From Pseudomonas delhiensis (GTDB taxonomy: Bacteria > Pseudomonadota > Gammaproteobacteria > Pseudomonadales > Pseudomonadaceae), in the NCBI RefSeq assembly GCF_900187975.1, contig NZ_FZPC01000017.1, positions 62,001 through 126,000 on the forward strand: DNA of 64,000 bases. Direction: 5' to 3'. This document shows, piece by piece, positions 7,479 to 17,372 of the stretch. A program made the translations under genes and the position numbers. The notes under the pieces were generated by a model. It did no database searches and was not told the DNA's origin. It saw only the letters and a list, made by a program, of their open reading frames with translations. Numbering within the stretch: position 1 is the stretch's first letter; each line of letters opens with the position of its first letter.

Positions 7479-8876
7479 ATGACAGCGCTGCACGATCTCA
7501 CCGCCGTCCAGCTGCTGGCCCTTTACCGTTCGCGCCAGCTGTCCCCCGTGGAATACCTGCAGCACCTGCTCGCCCATATCGAGCGCTGGGAGCCGCACCT
7601 CTGCGCGCTCTACGCCCATGCCCCGGAACGCGCCCTGGGCGAGGCGCGGGAAGCCGAGGCGCGCTGGACGAAGGGTGAGCCGCGCGGCGAACTGGATGGC
7701 GTGCCGGTCACCATCAAGGAACTCATCGCCAGTGTCGGCGACCCGATTCCCCAAGGCAGCGCCGCCGTGCCCTTGGTCTCCGCCACCCGGGATGCGCCGC
7801 CCACCGCGCGGCTGCGCGAGGCCGGGGCCATCCTGCTGGCCAAGACCACGGTGCCGGACTTCGGCATGCTCTCCTCGGGCCTGTCCAGCTTCCACAAGCT
7901 GGCGCGCAACCCCTGGAACCTGGCGATGAACCCCGGCGGCTCCAGCGCCGGCGCCGCGGCGGCCGCTGCCGCCGGCTACGGCCCGCTGCACGTGGGCACC
8001 GACATCGGCGGCTCGGTGCGCCTGCCGGCCGGCTGGTGCGGCCTGGTGGGCTTCAAGCCGAGCCTCGGGCGGATTCCCATCGACCCCTACTACACCGGGC
8101 GCTGCGCCGGGCCCATGACGCGCACCCTGGACGACACCGCGCTGCTGATGAAGCACCTGTCGCGCCCTGACTGGCGCGACGCCACCAGCCTGCCGCCGGC
8201 CGAGCTGGACTGGGCCATCCGCCCGGCCGAGGTGCGCGGCCTGCGCATCGGCCTGCAGCTGGACCCCGGCTGCGGCCTGCAGCCCGAGCCGGAAGTGCGC
8301 CGGGCCGTGGAAGACGCCGCGCGGCGCTTCGCCGAGGCCGGCGCGGAGATAGTCGAGGTGCGGCCGATCCTCGACCGCGGGCTGCTCGACGGCCTCGACC
8401 GCTTCTGGCGCGCGCGCCTGTGGGCCGAACTGGAGGCGCTGCCGGCGGAACGCCAGGCGCGGGTGCTGCCGTACATATTCCAGTGGGCCGAAGGCGGCGC
8501 GCGGGTTTCCGGCGTCGAGGCGGTGCGCGGCTTCAACCAGACCTTCGAGATGCGCAAGCGCGCCGCCGCGCAGTTCCACGGCATCGACTGCCTGCTCAGC
8601 CCGACCAACCAGGTGGCCGCCTTCCCCGCCGAGTGGGCCTCGCCCACCAACGACCCGGCGCTGCCCTTCGAGCACATCGGCTTCACCGTGCCGTGGAACA
8701 TGACCGAGCAGCCGGCGCTGTCGATCAACTGCGGCTTCACCGCCGCCGGCATGCCCATCGGCCTGCAGATCGTCGGCCCGCGCTTCGCCGACGTGGCCGT
8801 GCTGCGCCTGGGCAAGGCCTTCGAAACCTGGCGTGGCGAACTGCCGGGATGGCCGCGGCCCCCCGAGCGGGGCTAA
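7479..8876 (+). CDS. Amidase signature enzyme
   Basis: 465 aa. The Ser-cisSer-Lys triad region is complete: Lys in [12 protein letters not shown] (about residue 80), the glycine/serine-rich core [19 protein letters not shown] (cis-Ser, about 155-160), and the nucleophile in [16 protein letters not shown] (about 180). These enzymes hydrolyse amides. Close relatives include GatA, aryl-acylamidases and carbamoyl-hydrolysing enzymes, and the substrate cannot be read from sequence. There is no gatB or gatC nearby, so it is not the tRNA amidotransferase. ATG 7479 has CCGGAG upstream. It is followed at 40 bp by cls. Confidence 0.85.
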   Translation: MTALHDLTAVQLLALYRSRQLSPVEYLQHLLAHIERWEPHLCALYAHAPERALGEAREAEARWTKGEPRGELDGVPVTIKELIASVGDPIPQGSAAVPLVSATRDAPPTARLREAGAILLAKTTVPDFGMLSSGLSSFHKLARNPWNLAMNPGGSSAGAAAAAAAGYGPLHVGTDIGGSVRLPAGWCGLVGFKPSLGRIPIDPYYTGRCAGPMTRTLDDTALLMKHLSRPDWRDATSLPPAELDWAIRPAEVRGLRIGLQLDPGCGLQPEPEVRRAVEDAARRFAEAGAEIVEVRPILDRGLLDGLDRFWRARLWAELEALPAERQARVLPYIFQWAEGGARVSGVEAVRGFNQTFEMRKRAAAQFHGIDCLLSPTNQVAAFPAEWASPTNDPALPFEHIGFTVPWNMTEQPALSINCGFTAAGMPIGLQIVGPRFADVAVLRLGKAFETWRGELPGWPRPPERG

Positions 8877-8916
8877 GCTGCGGGGACCCGCACGGCAGAA
8901 GGACTCGTTCGCGCGC

Positions 8917-10341
8917 ATGCAGTACTCCCCCGACATCGCTCATTTCCTGGTGGTCATCCAGGTCCTCGGCGTGGTCGCCGCCCTCCACGCCGTGCTCACC
9001 GTGCGCACCGCGCAGGGCGCCATCGCCTGGGCCATCTCCCTGGTGTTCATGCCGCTGCTCACCCTGCTGCCCTACCTGGTGTTCGGCCGCAGCCGCTTCG
9101 ACGCCTACATCGGTGCGCGGCGCCAGGCCAACGAGGAGATGCACCTGGCCGCCGCCGAGCTGGACTGGCGGCCCTGGGTGGAAGAAGCCCTGACGGCGCG
9201 CCAGGCCGGGAACTACAAGGCGCTCAAGGCCCTCTCCGCGCTGGCGCGCATGCCGACCCTGGCGAACAACCACGTGCGCCTGCTGGTGAACGGCAAGGCC
9301 ACCTTCGACGCCATCTTCGAGGCCATCGCCCAGGCCCGGCAGGTGGTGCTGGTGCAGTTCTTCATCATCCGCGACGACGCCATCGGCCAGCGCCTGGCGC
9401 AGCTGCTGCTGGAACGCGCGGCCAACGGCGTGGAGGTCTTCCTGCTCTACGACGCCATCGGCAGCCACGGCCTGCCCGGGCGCTACGTCGAGCGCCTGCG
9501 CGCCGGCGGCGTGCAGGTGCAGGCCTTCAGCACCGGGCACGGCGCCATCAACCGCTTCCAGCTGAACTTCCGCAACCACCGCAAGGTGGTGGTGGTGGAC
9601 GGCCTGCGCGGCTACGTCGGCGGGCACAACGTCGGCGTCGAATACCTGGGCGAGAAGCCGCCGCTCTCGCCCTGGCGCGACACCCACGTGGAACTGCGCG
9701 GCCCGGCCGTGGCCTGCCTGCAGGAGAGCTTCGCCGAGGACTGGTTCTGGGCCACCCACGCCCTGCCCACCCTGCTGCTGCCGGACCGCTACGACGAGGA
9801 AGGGGTGATCTGCCAGGTGCTGGCCAGCGGCCCGGCGGACAAGCAGGAGACCTGCTCGCTGTTCTTCGTCGAGATGATCAACGCGGCCAGCGAACGGGTG
9901 TGGATAACCACCCCCTACTTCATCCCCGACGAGGCGGTCGGCGCCGCCCTGCGCCTGGCCGCCCTGCGCGGCGTGGACGTGCGCATCCTGCTGCCCTCGC
10001 GCCCGGACCACCGCACCGTCTACGCCGCCTCCAGCCTCTACGCCCAGGACGCGGTGCGCGCCGGGGTGAAGGTGTACCGCTACCAGCCGGGCTTCCTGCA
10101 CCAGAAGGTGGTGCTGGTGGACCACGACTGCGCCGCGGTGGGCAGCGCCAACCTGGACAACCGCTCGTTCCGGCTGAACTTCGAGATCATGCTGGTGACG
10201 GTGGACGAGGCCTTCGCCCGCGAGGTGGAGAGTATGCTGCTGGCGGACTTCGAGCAGGCCGTGGAGCTGGGTACCGAGCGCAGCGGGCAGTTGCAGCAGC
10301 TGGGGATGCGGGTGGCGCGGCTGGTGTCGCCGATTCTTTGA
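8917..10341 (+). CDS. cls: Cardiolipin synthase A
   Basis: 474 aa. Two N-terminal membrane helices ([19 protein letters not shown] and [23 protein letters not shown]) are followed by two phospholipase-D domains with intact HKD motifs: [21 protein letters not shown] (about residue 222) and [21 protein letters not shown] (about residue 395). It condenses two phosphatidylglycerols to cardiolipin at the inner membrane. The length and the [13 protein letters not shown] segment fit the ClsA type. AAGGA lies 13 nt upstream of ATG 8917, a little far, but no better start is visible. Confidence 0.93.
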   Translation: MQYSPDIAHFLVVIQVLGVVAALHAVLTVRTAQGAIAWAISLVFMPLLTLLPYLVFGRSRFDAYIGARRQANEEMHLAAAELDWRPWVEEALTARQAGNYKALKALSALARMPTLANNHVRLLVNGKATFDAIFEAIAQARQVVLVQFFIIRDDAIGQRLAQLLLERAANGVEVFLLYDAIGSHGLPGRYVERLRAGGVQVQAFSTGHGAINRFQLNFRNHRKVVVVDGLRGYVGGHNVGVEYLGEKPPLSPWRDTHVELRGPAVACLQESFAEDWFWATHALPTLLLPDRYDEEGVICQVLASGPADKQETCSLFFVEMINAASERVWITTPYFIPDEAVGAALRLAALRGVDVRILLPSRPDHRTVYAASSLYAQDAVRAGVKVYRYQPGFLHQKVVLVDHDCAAVGSANLDNRSFRLNFEIMLVTVDEAFAREVESMLLADFEQAVELGTERSGQLQQLGMRVARLVSPIL

Positions 10342-10369
10342 ATGCCGCGGGCTGGGGGCTGGGGCTTTT

Positions 10370-10394
10370 CGTAGGAGCGAGCTTGCTCGCGAAC
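10370..10394 (+). repeat. REP element (type A), forward member of an inverted pair
   Basis: Faces the inverted copy at 10418-10442, 23 bp away, making a BIME-like pair. Together with composite B at 10491 it fills the 411-bp gap between cls and ahpF; no gene is seen there. Confidence 0.95.
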
Positions 10395-10417
10395 CTTTCG
10401 GGGCCCGGTGCCAAACC

Positions 10418-10442
10418 GTTCGCGAGCAAGCTCGCTCCTACG
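10418..10442 (-). repeat. REP element (type A), inverted member
   Basis: An exact reverse complement of the 10370 copy, GTTCGCGAGCAAGCTCGC then TCCTACG. Confidence 0.95.
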
Positions 10443-10490
10443 AGGAGAAGGTGCTCGCCGATGGTTGCTGGTGTGGTGGGAATGCCGCCG

Positions 10491-10650
10491 CCCTCTCCCT
10501 AACCCTCTCCCTGAAGGGAGAGGGGACCGTTGGGCAGAAACGGGGGCTCTGGGGTCAGCCGGCAACACCGAAGGCTTCCAGCTGAAACCACCCCCTCCTC
10601 TCGGCACGGACAAGCTCCCTCTCCCTTCAGGGAGAGGGCTGGGGAGAGGG
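10491..10650 (+). repeat. Composite repeat B, full copy
   Basis: The same block order as 397-556: CCCTCTCCCTAACCC hairpin, GACCGTT, GTCAGCCGGCAACACCGAAGG, then the CCCTCTCCCTTCAGGG hairpin and the GGGGAGAGGG end. Confidence 0.92.
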
Positions 10651-10696
10651 AGCCCAACTCAACCCCGAACACCATCGACCCCAAGCAAAACACCCC

Positions 10697-10732
10697 AAAA
10701 AAAACGCCCGACTCACTCAAGTGAGCCGGGCG
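10697..10732 (-). terminator. Intrinsic terminator of ahpF
   Basis: Read on the minus strand: a 12-bp stem CGCCCGGCTCAC, loop TTGA, GTGAGTCGGGCG with one mismatch, then a T8 run. It lies 20 bp after the ahpF stop. Confidence 0.9.
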
Positions 10733-10752
10733 CTTCTACTATCGCAAGGTCA

Positions 10753-12318
10753 TCAAGCCGGCGCAGAACTACGGATCAGATGATCAAAGGCCGACAACGA
10801 AGCCTTCGCTCCCTCCCCAACCGCGATCACGATCTGCTTGTACGGCACCGTGGTCACGTCGCCGGCGGCGAAGATGCCCGGCAGCGAGGTCTCGCCGCGC
10901 GCGTCGACGATGATCTCGCCGCGCGGGGTCAGCTCGATGCTGCCCTTGAGCCATTCGCTGTTGGGCAGCAGGCCGATCTGCACGAAGATGCCTTCCAGCT
11001 CCACCGACTTGAACGCTTCCGAGTTGCGGTCCTTGTAGACCAGGCCGGTGACCTTCTGGCCGTCGCCCTTCACTTCGCTGGTCAGCGCGCTGGTGATCAC
11101 GTCCACGTTCGGCAAGCTGTACAGCTTGCGTTGCAGCACGGCGTCGGCGCGCAGCTTGCTGTCGAACTCCAGCAGGGTCACGTGGGCGACGATGCCGGCC
11201 AGGTCGATGGCCGCCTCGACGCCGGAGTTGCCGCCGCCGATCACCGCCACGCGCTTGCCCTTGAACAGCGGGCCGTCGCAGTGCGGGCAGAAGCACACGC
11301 CCTTGGCCTTGTATTCCTGCTCGCCGGGCACGCCCATCTCGCGCCAGCGGGCGCCGGTGGCGAGGATCACGGTCTTGGCCTTGAGGCTGCCACCGCCCTC
11401 GAACTTCACTTCGTGCAGCTCGCCTGCGTTCTTCGCCGGGACCAGCGCGCTGGCGCGCTGCAGGTTCATGATGTCGACCTCGTACTGCTTCACGTGCTCT
11501 TCCAGCGCGCGGGCCAGTTTCGGGCCTTCGGTCTCCTTCACCGAGATGAAGTTCTCGATGGCCATGGTGTCCAGCACCTGGCCGCCGAAGCGCTCGGCGG
11601 CGACGCCGGTGCGGATGCCCTTGCGGGCGGCGTAGATGGCCGCCGCGGCGCCGGCCGGGCCACCGCCCACCACCAGCACGTCGAAGGCTTGCTTGGCGGC
11701 CAGCTTCTCGGCTTCGCGAGCGGCGGCGCCGGTGTCGATCCTGGCGAGGATCTCTTCCACGCCCATGCGGCCCGCGCCGAAGACTTCGCCGTTGAGGTAG
11801 ATGCTCGGCACCGACATGATCTGGCGGCGCTCGACCTCGTCCTGGAACAGCGCGCCGTCGATGGCGACGTGGCGGATGTTCGGGTTGAGCACGGCCATCA
11901 GGTTCAGCGCCTGGACCACGTCCGGGCAGTTCTGGCAGGACAGCGAGAAGTAGGTTTCGAACTCGAACCGGCCCTGGATGCCCTTGACCTGCTCGATGAC
12001 CTCGGGCTCGAGCTTGGACGGGTGGCCGCCGACCTGCAGCAGCGCCAGGATCAGCGAGGTGAATTCGTGGCCCATGGGGATACCGGCGAAACGCAGGCCG
12101 ATGTCCGCACCCGGGCGGTTCAGCGAGAAGGACGGCACGCGCTCGTCGCTGCCATCTTCGCGCAGGGTGATCTTGTCGGTCAGGCCGACGATGTCGTGCA
12201 GCAGTTCGCTCAGCTCGCGGGATTTGTCGCTGTCATCGAGGGACGCGACGATCTCGAACGGCTGGGTGACCTTTTCCAGGTAGGCCTTCAACTGGGTTTT
12301 AAGATTGGCGTCCAACAT
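10753..12318 (-). CDS. ahpF: Alkyl hydroperoxide reductase subunit F (NADH:peroxiredoxin reductase)
   Basis: 521 aa, standard length. The N-terminal glutaredoxin-like tandem carries CQNC in [15 protein letters not shown] (about residue 129). The thioredoxin-reductase-like part has the FAD site [19 protein letters not shown], the redox CPHC in [13 protein letters not shown] (about residue 343), the NAD site [19 protein letters not shown] and the closing [16 protein letters not shown]. It transfers electrons from NADH to AhpC. It lies 134 bp downstream of ahpC on the same strand, separated by two GC-rich hairpins, so it may be partly co-transcribed and partly independent. Confidence 0.97.
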   Translation of the reverse strand: MLDANLKTQLKAYLEKVTQPFEIVASLDDSDKSRELSELLHDIVGLTDKITLREDGSDERVPSFSLNRPGADIGLRFAGIPMGHEFTSLILALLQVGGHPSKLEPEVIEQVKGIQGRFEFETYFSLSCQNCPDVVQALNLMAVLNPNIRHVAIDGALFQDEVERRQIMSVPSIYLNGEVFGAGRMGVEEILARIDTGAAAREAEKLAAKQAFDVLVVGGGPAGAAAAIYAARKGIRTGVAAERFGGQVLDTMAIENFISVKETEGPKLARALEEHVKQYEVDIMNLQRASALVPAKNAGELHEVKFEGGGSLKAKTVILATGARWREMGVPGEQEYKAKGVCFCPHCDGPLFKGKRVAVIGGGNSGVEAAIDLAGIVAHVTLLEFDSKLRADAVLQRKLYSLPNVDVITSALTSEVKGDGQKVTGLVYKDRNSEAFKSVELEGIFVQIGLLPNSEWLKGSIELTPRGEIIVDARGETSLPGIFAAGDVTTVPYKQIVIAVGEGAKASLSAFDHLIRSSAPA

Positions 12319-12357
12319 GGTTCAGCTCCTGCGAAATTCGGGCAAAAGGGTTCCCGC

Positions 12358-12437
12358 GGCGGACGCTGTGCGTCCGCCCTGCACGCTTGCGGGTAGGCTT
12401 TGGGCAGGGCGGGCGGCCCTTGTGGGGGCCGTCCGCC
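12358..12437 (-). terminator. Two GC-rich hairpins between ahpC and ahpF
   Basis: Stem GGCGGACGC TGT GCGTCCGCC at 12358-12378 and a longer imperfect stem at 12408-12437 (GGCGGGCGGCCC / GGGGCCGTCCGCC). Neither has a T-run. They could attenuate ahpF relative to ahpC or stabilise the ahpC mRNA 3' end. Confidence 0.5.
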
Positions 12438-12452
12438 GGGGAGGGGTGTTGC

Positions 12453-13016
12453 TTAGATCTTGCCGACCAGGTCCAGGGACGGGGCCAGGGTCTTCTCGCC
12501 TTCCTTCCACTTGGCCGGGCAGACTTCGCCCGGGTGGGCAGCGGTGTACTGGGCGGCTTTCAGCTTGCGCAGGGTCTCGCCGACGTCACGCGCGATCTCG
12601 TTGGAGTGGATTTCGACGGTCTTGATCACGCCTTCCGGGTTGATCACGAAGGTGCCGCGCAGGGCCAGGCCTTCTTCCGGGATGTGCACGCCGAAGGCGT
12701 TGGTCAGCTGGTGGGTCGGGTCGCCGATCAGCGGGAACTGGGCCTTGCCCACGGCCGGGGAGGTTTCGTGCCAGACCTTGTGGGAGAAGTGGGTGTCGGT
12801 GGTCACGATATAGACTTCGGTACCAGCGTCACGGAAGGCGGCGTAGTTGTTGGCGGCGTCTTCGATCTCGGTCGGGCAGTTGAAGGTGAAGGCTGCCGGC
12901 ATGAAGATCAGGACCGACCACTTGCCCTTCAGGGACTGCTCGGTGACTTCGATGAACTTGCCGTTGTGGAAGGCGTTGACCTTGAACGGTTGGACTTGGG
13001 TGTTGATCAGGTTCAT
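12453..13016 (-). CDS. ahpC: Alkyl hydroperoxide reductase subunit C (2-Cys peroxiredoxin)
   Basis: 187 aa. The peroxidatic Cys is in MPAAFTFNCPTEIEDAANNY (about residue 47) and the resolving Cys in HPGEVCPAKWKEGEK (about 166), the AhpC/Prx1 pattern. It reduces H2O2, alkyl peroxides and peroxynitrite and is recycled by AhpF. A GAGGAA ribosome-binding site precedes ATG 13014-13016. An OxyR-like site lies about 90 bp upstream, so strong peroxide induction is expected. Confidence 0.97.
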   Translation of the reverse strand: MNLINTQVQPFKVNAFHNGKFIEVTEQSLKGKWSVLIFMPAAFTFNCPTEIEDAANNYAAFRDAGTEVYIVTTDTHFSHKVWHETSPAVGKAQFPLIGDPTHQLTNAFGVHIPEEGLALRGTFVINPEGVIKTVEIHSNEIARDVGETLRKLKAAQYTAAHPGEVCPAKWKEGEKTLAPSLDLVGKI

Positions 13017-13075
13017 TCGGCATTCCTCGTAGAGATGGGTTGATCGAATTGGTTATGAAATTCGACGTGGGCAAG

Positions 13076-13139
13076 ATTATCCGCTATTAGCCCGTTTGGC
13101 CCATTGATTTAGGCCATCAAACAAATTGGCTTTCTCTAT
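13076..13139 (-). promoter_or_regulatory. OxyR-type operator and -10 element of ahpC
   Basis: On the minus strand, ATAG-N7-CAAT-N7-ATGG-N7-CAAT spans 13139-13103, with exactly the 4-7-4-7-4-7-4 spacing of the OxyR consensus ATAG-N7-CTAT-N7-ATAG-N7-CTAT (13 of 16 bases agree). A GATAAT at 13081-13076 is a reasonable -10 with the OxyR site just upstream of a poor -35, as in OxyR class I promoters. The rest of the 434-bp ahpC/xdhA gap (13140-13450) shows no gene. Confidence 0.65.
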
Positions 13140-13450
13140 CAGCGGAACTATAAAAGGAAGAGCTTCGCTATCGATGAGCGGGCCCTCCTCCATCCTGCAC
13201 CCTGCTCAAGACCAGCGCATGACACCACCGTTCAATGCCCGTGCCGGACGTGCCCGCAGCGGCCGGCGGAGGCGGGGCCGGGGCGCTTTCCTGGCCGGCT
13301 GGTCAACAGCCGCCGCGAGCTATGCTTTGCTTAGGGAGCAGCCCTTTCGGCTGGCAGAGTTCGTGCACCAGCTGACCACATGGACAGCTTCAGCGCCGCG
13401 TCGGGCCCGCCTCCCGGCAGCCGGTCCGGCGCGCGCCAGCGAGGTTTCGC

Positions 13451-14875
13451 ATGATCCAGTTCCTGCTCGACGACGAACTGCGCCAGGTGGACGGCCTGGC
13501 ACCGGAAACGAGCCTGCTCGAGTACCTGCGCACCCGGCTGGGGCGCACCGGCACCAAGGAAGGCTGCGCCTCCGGCGACTGCGGCGCCTGCACCCTGGTG
13601 CTGGCCGAACCCGAGGGCGACGGCCTGCGCTACCGCGCGGTGAACGCCTGCATCACCCCGCTGGGCTCGCTGCACGGCCGCCAGTTGCTGACGGTGGAAA
13701 ACCTCGCCGACGGCGAACGCCTGCACCCGGTGCAACAGGCCATGGTGGACTGCCACGGCGCGCAATGCGGCTTCTGCACGCCGGGCATCGTCATGTCGCT
13801 GTTCGCCTGGCGCCATGCGGCCTGCGCCCATGACCGGGAGAGCGCACTGACCGCCCTGTCCGGCAACCTGTGCCGCTGCACCGGCTACCGGCCGATCCTC
13901 GAGGCCGCCCGGCGCATCGCCGGCGAAGCCCGGGGCGATCGCTTCGCCGCCGCCGAACGCGCTACCGCCGGGCGCCTGCGCGCCCTGCCCGCCGGCGCCA
14001 GCCTCGACAACGGCGAGCAGCACGCCTGGCTGCCCACTTCGCTGGAGGAACTGGACCGCCTGTTGATGGATTATCCACAGGCGCGGCTGGTGGCCGGCGC
14101 CACCGACCTGGCCCTGGAAGCGACCCAGGCGCTGAAGGGCTTCCCGCAGCTGATCCACCTGGAGCGCGTGGCCGAGCTGCGGCGCCTGGAAGAACACCCC
14201 GACCACCTGCTGATCGGCGCCGCGCGGCCCTACGCCGACTGCCAGGACGCGCTGCGCGCCTTCCCCGGCGTGCCCGCGCTGCTGGAGCGCCTGGGCTCGC
14301 TGCAGATCCGCCAGCGCGGCACCCTGGGCGGCAACATCGCCAACGCCTCGCCCATCGGCGACATGCCGCCGGTGCTGCTGGCCCTGGATGCCCGCCTGCG
14401 CCTGCGGCGCGCCGGGCAAGTCCGCGAGGTGCCCATCGACGGTTTCTTCACCGGCTACCGGCAGAGCATCCTGCAGGCGGGGGAATACATCGAGGCGATA
14501 GTTATCCCCAGGCTGGGCAAGGGCCAGTCGTTGCGTGTGGACAAGATATCCAAGCGCCGCGACGATGACATCTCCGCCCTGTGCCTGGCCCTGCGCCTGG
14601 ACTTCGACGAGCAGGGCCGGGTGCGCGAGGCGCGCCTGGCCTGCGGCGGCATGGCCGCCACCCCGTTGCGCGGCCGGCGCACGGAAGCCGCGCTGGCTGG
14701 CCGGCCGTTCGACGCCGCCGCCGTGGCCGCGGCCCAGGCAGCCCTGGCCGAGGACTTCCAGCCCATCGACGACCTGCGCGCCAGCGCCGCCTATCGCCTG
14801 AAGGTGGCGCAGAACCTGCTGCAGCGCGCATTAGTGGAATACACAGCAACCCCCGCGGAGGTGCTCCATGCGTAG
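13451..14875 (+). CDS. xdhA: Xanthine dehydrogenase small subunit (2Fe-2S / FAD)
   Basis: 474 aa. The N-terminal plant-type ferredoxin cluster is GCASGDCGACTLVL (about residues 37-50). The second 2Fe-2S domain has CHGAQCGFCTPGIVMSLFAW and NLCRCTGYRPI (about 100-145). The FAD domain has LVAGATDLALE and GGNIANASPIGD (about 215-305). Together with XdhB it oxidises hypoxanthine and xanthine to urate. It overlaps xdhB by 8 nt. The first gene of the xdhABC operon; I see no adjacent purine regulator. Confidence 0.95.
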   Translation: MIQFLLDDELRQVDGLAPETSLLEYLRTRLGRTGTKEGCASGDCGACTLVLAEPEGDGLRYRAVNACITPLGSLHGRQLLTVENLADGERLHPVQQAMVDCHGAQCGFCTPGIVMSLFAWRHAACAHDRESALTALSGNLCRCTGYRPILEAARRIAGEARGDRFAAAERATAGRLRALPAGASLDNGEQHAWLPTSLEELDRLLMDYPQARLVAGATDLALEATQALKGFPQLIHLERVAELRRLEEHPDHLLIGAARPYADCQDALRAFPGVPALLERLGSLQIRQRGTLGGNIANASPIGDMPPVLLALDARLRLRRAGQVREVPIDGFFTGYRQSILQAGEYIEAIVIPRLGKGQSLRVDKISKRRDDDISALCLALRLDFDEQGRVREARLACGGMAATPLRGRRTEAALAGRPFDAAAVAAAQAALAEDFQPIDDLRASAAYRLKVAQNLLQRALVEYTATPAEVLHA

Positions 14876-17372
14876 CCTGCCTCCCCTGGCCGCCAACGGC
14901 GGCGCCAGCGAAACCCGCAGCGCCGGCCAGGCCCGGCCCCACGACAGCGCCGAGCTGCACGTCAGCGGCGCGGCGCGCTACGTCGATGACATCAAGGAAC
15001 CCCGCGACCTGCTGCACGCCGCCGTCGGCCTCACGGACATCGCCTGCGGGGTTATCCACAGCCTGGACCTGACGGCTGTGCGCAACGCCCCCGGCGTGGT
15101 CGCCGTGCTGACCCTGGACGAGGTGCCCGGCCACACCGACATCGGCCCGGTGTTCCCCGGCGACCCGCTGCTGGCCGGCGAGCGGGTGAAGTACCACGGC
15201 CAGGCACTGTTCGCCGTGGCGGCGCAAACCCAGCTGCAGGCCCGCCGCGCCGTGCGCCTGGCGAAGGTCGAATACGCCGAGGAAACCCCACTGCTCGACC
15301 CGCTGCGGGCCAAGGCCGAGGAACGCTTCGTGCGCCCGCCGCACTTCATGCGCCGCGGCGACGCCGGGCACGGCCTGGCCGCCGCGCCCTACGTGCTGCA
15401 GGCCAGCCAGTTCGTCGGCGGCCAGGAGCACTTCTACCTCGAAGGCCAGGTGTCCATGGCGCAGCCCACCGACGATGGCGGCATGTTCGTGTTCACCTCC
15501 AGCCAGCACCCCAGCGAGGTGCAGAAGCTGGTGGCCGAGGTGCTGGCCATCCCCCTGGCCAGGGTCACCGTGGAAGTGCGGCGCATGGGCGGCGGCTTCG
15601 GCGGCAAGGAGACCCAGGCCGCGCCCTGGGCCTGCCTGGCCGCGCTGCTGGCGGCGCGCACCGGACGCGCGGTTAAGCTGCGCCTGCCGCGCGCCGAGGA
15701 CATGCGCGCCACCGGCAAGCGCCACCCCTTCCACAACCGCTACCAGGTCGGCTTCGACGCCGAGGGCCGGCTGCTCGCCGCGCAACTGGAAGTGGTGGGC
15801 GACTGCGGCCACTCGCCGGACCTCTCCGACGCCATCGTCGACCGCGCCATGTTCCACGCCGACAACGCCTACTTCATCCCCGACGTGGCCATCGCCGGCT
15901 ACCGCAGCTTCACCAACGTCGTCTCGCACACGGCCTTCCGCGGCTTCGGCGGGCCCCAGGGGATGATGCTGATCGAACGCGCCATGGACGACATCGCCCG
16001 CGCCGTCGGCCAGGACCCGCTGGACGTGCGCAAGCTCAACCTCTACGGCGGCAGCGGCCGCGACCTCACGCCCTACCACCAGCGCGTGGAGCACAACCTG
16101 CTGGGCGAGCTGATCGAGCGCCTGGAAGCCAGCAGCGACTACCGCGCCCGCCGCGCCGCCATCACCGCCGCCAACGCCGCCAGCCCGGTGCTCAAGCGCG
16201 GCCTGGCGCTGACCCCGGTGAAGTTCGGCATCAGCTTCACCGCCCAGCACCTGAACCAGGCCGGCGCGCTCATCCACCTGTACACCGACGGCAGCATCCA
16301 GCTGAACCATGGCGGCACCGAGATGGGCCAGGGCCTGAACGTCAAGGTGGCGCAGATAGTCGCCGAGGAATTCCAGGTGCCCCTTGAGCGCGTGACCATC
16401 ACCGCCACGCGCACCGACAAGGTGCCCAACACCTCGCCCACCGCGGCCTCCAGCGGCACCGACCTGAACGGCATGGCCGCCCGCGACGCGGCCCGCACGC
16501 TCAAGGCGCGGCTGGCGGAATTCCTCGCCGCGCGCGAGGGCGTGGCGCTGCAGGAAGTGCGCTTCGCCCACGGCCAGGTGCAGGTCCGCGACAAGGCGCT
16601 GGACTTCGCCGAGGTGGTGCAGGCCGCCTACTTCGCGCGGGTGCAGTTGTCCGCCACCGGCTTCTACCGCACGCCGAAGATCCACTACGACCGCGCCACC
16701 GGCCAGGGCCACCCGTTCTTCTACTTCGCCTACGGCGCGGCGGTGTCCGAGGTGGAAGTGGATACCCTGACCGGCGAGTACCGCCTGTTGCGGGTGGACA
16801 TCCTGCACGACGTCGGCCGCAGCCTTAACCCGGCCATCGACATCGGCCAGATCGAGGGCGGCTTCGTCCAGGGCATGGGCTGGCTGACCTGCGAGGAACT
16901 GAAGTGGGACGCGAGGGGCCGGCTGCTCACCACGGGCCCGGCGACCTACAAGATCCCGGCGGCGAGCGACGTGCCCGAGGACTTCCGCGTGGCCCTGTTC
17001 GACCGGCCCAACGAGGAGGACAGCGTGTACCTGTCCAAGGCGGTGGGCGAGCCGCCGTTCATGCTGGCCATCTCGGTGTGGTCGGCCCTGCGCGACGCCA
17101 TCGCCAGCCTGGCGGACTACCGGGTGAGCCCGGCGCTGGACACCCCGGCGACGCCGGAGCGGGTGCTGTGGGCGTGCGAGGCGTTGAAGGGCTGGGCTGT
17201 GGATGGTTCGCTGGAAGACGCGTCATGCCCTCACCCTAGCCCTCTCCCGGAGGGAGAGGGGACCGTTTCGCGTGAAGCGAAACAACGGAGTCAGCCGGAC
17301 ACTGTGGATAACAGGAAAACTCCCAATCTTCCTGCACACACCGAACTAGCCCCCCAGGACCCCACCCCATGA
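14868..17372 (+). CDS. xdhB: Xanthine dehydrogenase large (molybdopterin) subunit, with a repeat-derived C-terminal tail
   Basis: 834 aa. Moco-binding motifs are present: RRMGGGFGGKETQAAPWAC, HTAFRGFGGPQGM, GGTEMGQGLNVKVAQIVAEE and the glutamate motif KAVGEPPFMLA. GGAGG lies 6 nt before ATG 14868. The family normally stops shortly after VLWACEAL. Here translation runs about 50 residues further, through a damaged composite repeat B (CPHPSPLPEGEGTV) into low-complexity sequence, before stopping at the xdhC start (ATGA overlap). The tail is probably disordered and dispensable. Confidence 0.94.
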   Translation: MRSLPPLAANGGASETRSAGQARPHDSAELHVSGAARYVDDIKEPRDLLHAAVGLTDIACGVIHSLDLTAVRNAPGVVAVLTLDEVPGHTDIGPVFPGDPLLAGERVKYHGQALFAVAAQTQLQARRAVRLAKVEYAEETPLLDPLRAKAEERFVRPPHFMRRGDAGHGLAAAPYVLQASQFVGGQEHFYLEGQVSMAQPTDDGGMFVFTSSQHPSEVQKLVAEVLAIPLARVTVEVRRMGGGFGGKETQAAPWACLAALLAARTGRAVKLRLPRAEDMRATGKRHPFHNRYQVGFDAEGRLLAAQLEVVGDCGHSPDLSDAIVDRAMFHADNAYFIPDVAIAGYRSFTNVVSHTAFRGFGGPQGMMLIERAMDDIARAVGQDPLDVRKLNLYGGSGRDLTPYHQRVEHNLLGELIERLEASSDYRARRAAITAANAASPVLKRGLALTPVKFGISFTAQHLNQAGALIHLYTDGSIQLNHGGTEMGQGLNVKVAQIVAEEFQVPLERVTITATRTDKVPNTSPTAASSGTDLNGMAARDAARTLKARLAEFLAAREGVALQEVRFAHGQVQVRDKALDFAEVVQAAYFARVQLSATGFYRTPKIHYDRATGQGHPFFYFAYGAAVSEVEVDTLTGEYRLLRVDILHDVGRSLNPAIDIGQIEGGFVQGMGWLTCEELKWDARGRLLTTGPATYKIPAASDVPEDFRVALFDRPNEEDSVYLSKAVGEPPFMLAISVWSALRDAIASLADYRVSPALDTPATPERVLWACEALKGWAVDGSLEDASCPHPSPLPEGEGTVSREAKQRSQPDTVDNRKTPNLPAHTELAPQDPTP
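17229..17300 (+). repeat. Composite repeat B, left part, inside the 3' end of xdhB
   Basis: CCTCACCCTAGCCCTCTCCC, hairpin with AGGGAGAGGGGACCGTTT, then GGAGTCAGCCGGAC. The right half is missing. It is read in frame as part of XdhB. Confidence 0.85.

Noticed and set aside
7479-8876. Amidase as GatA of the tRNA amidotransferase
   Set aside because: No gatB or gatC partner; the local context is a single amidase next to cls, and generic amidase motifs do not support GatA.
9682-9697. CCCACGTGGAAC half-match to parS inside cls
   Set aside because: Only the right half-site agrees and it is explained by the coding sequence.
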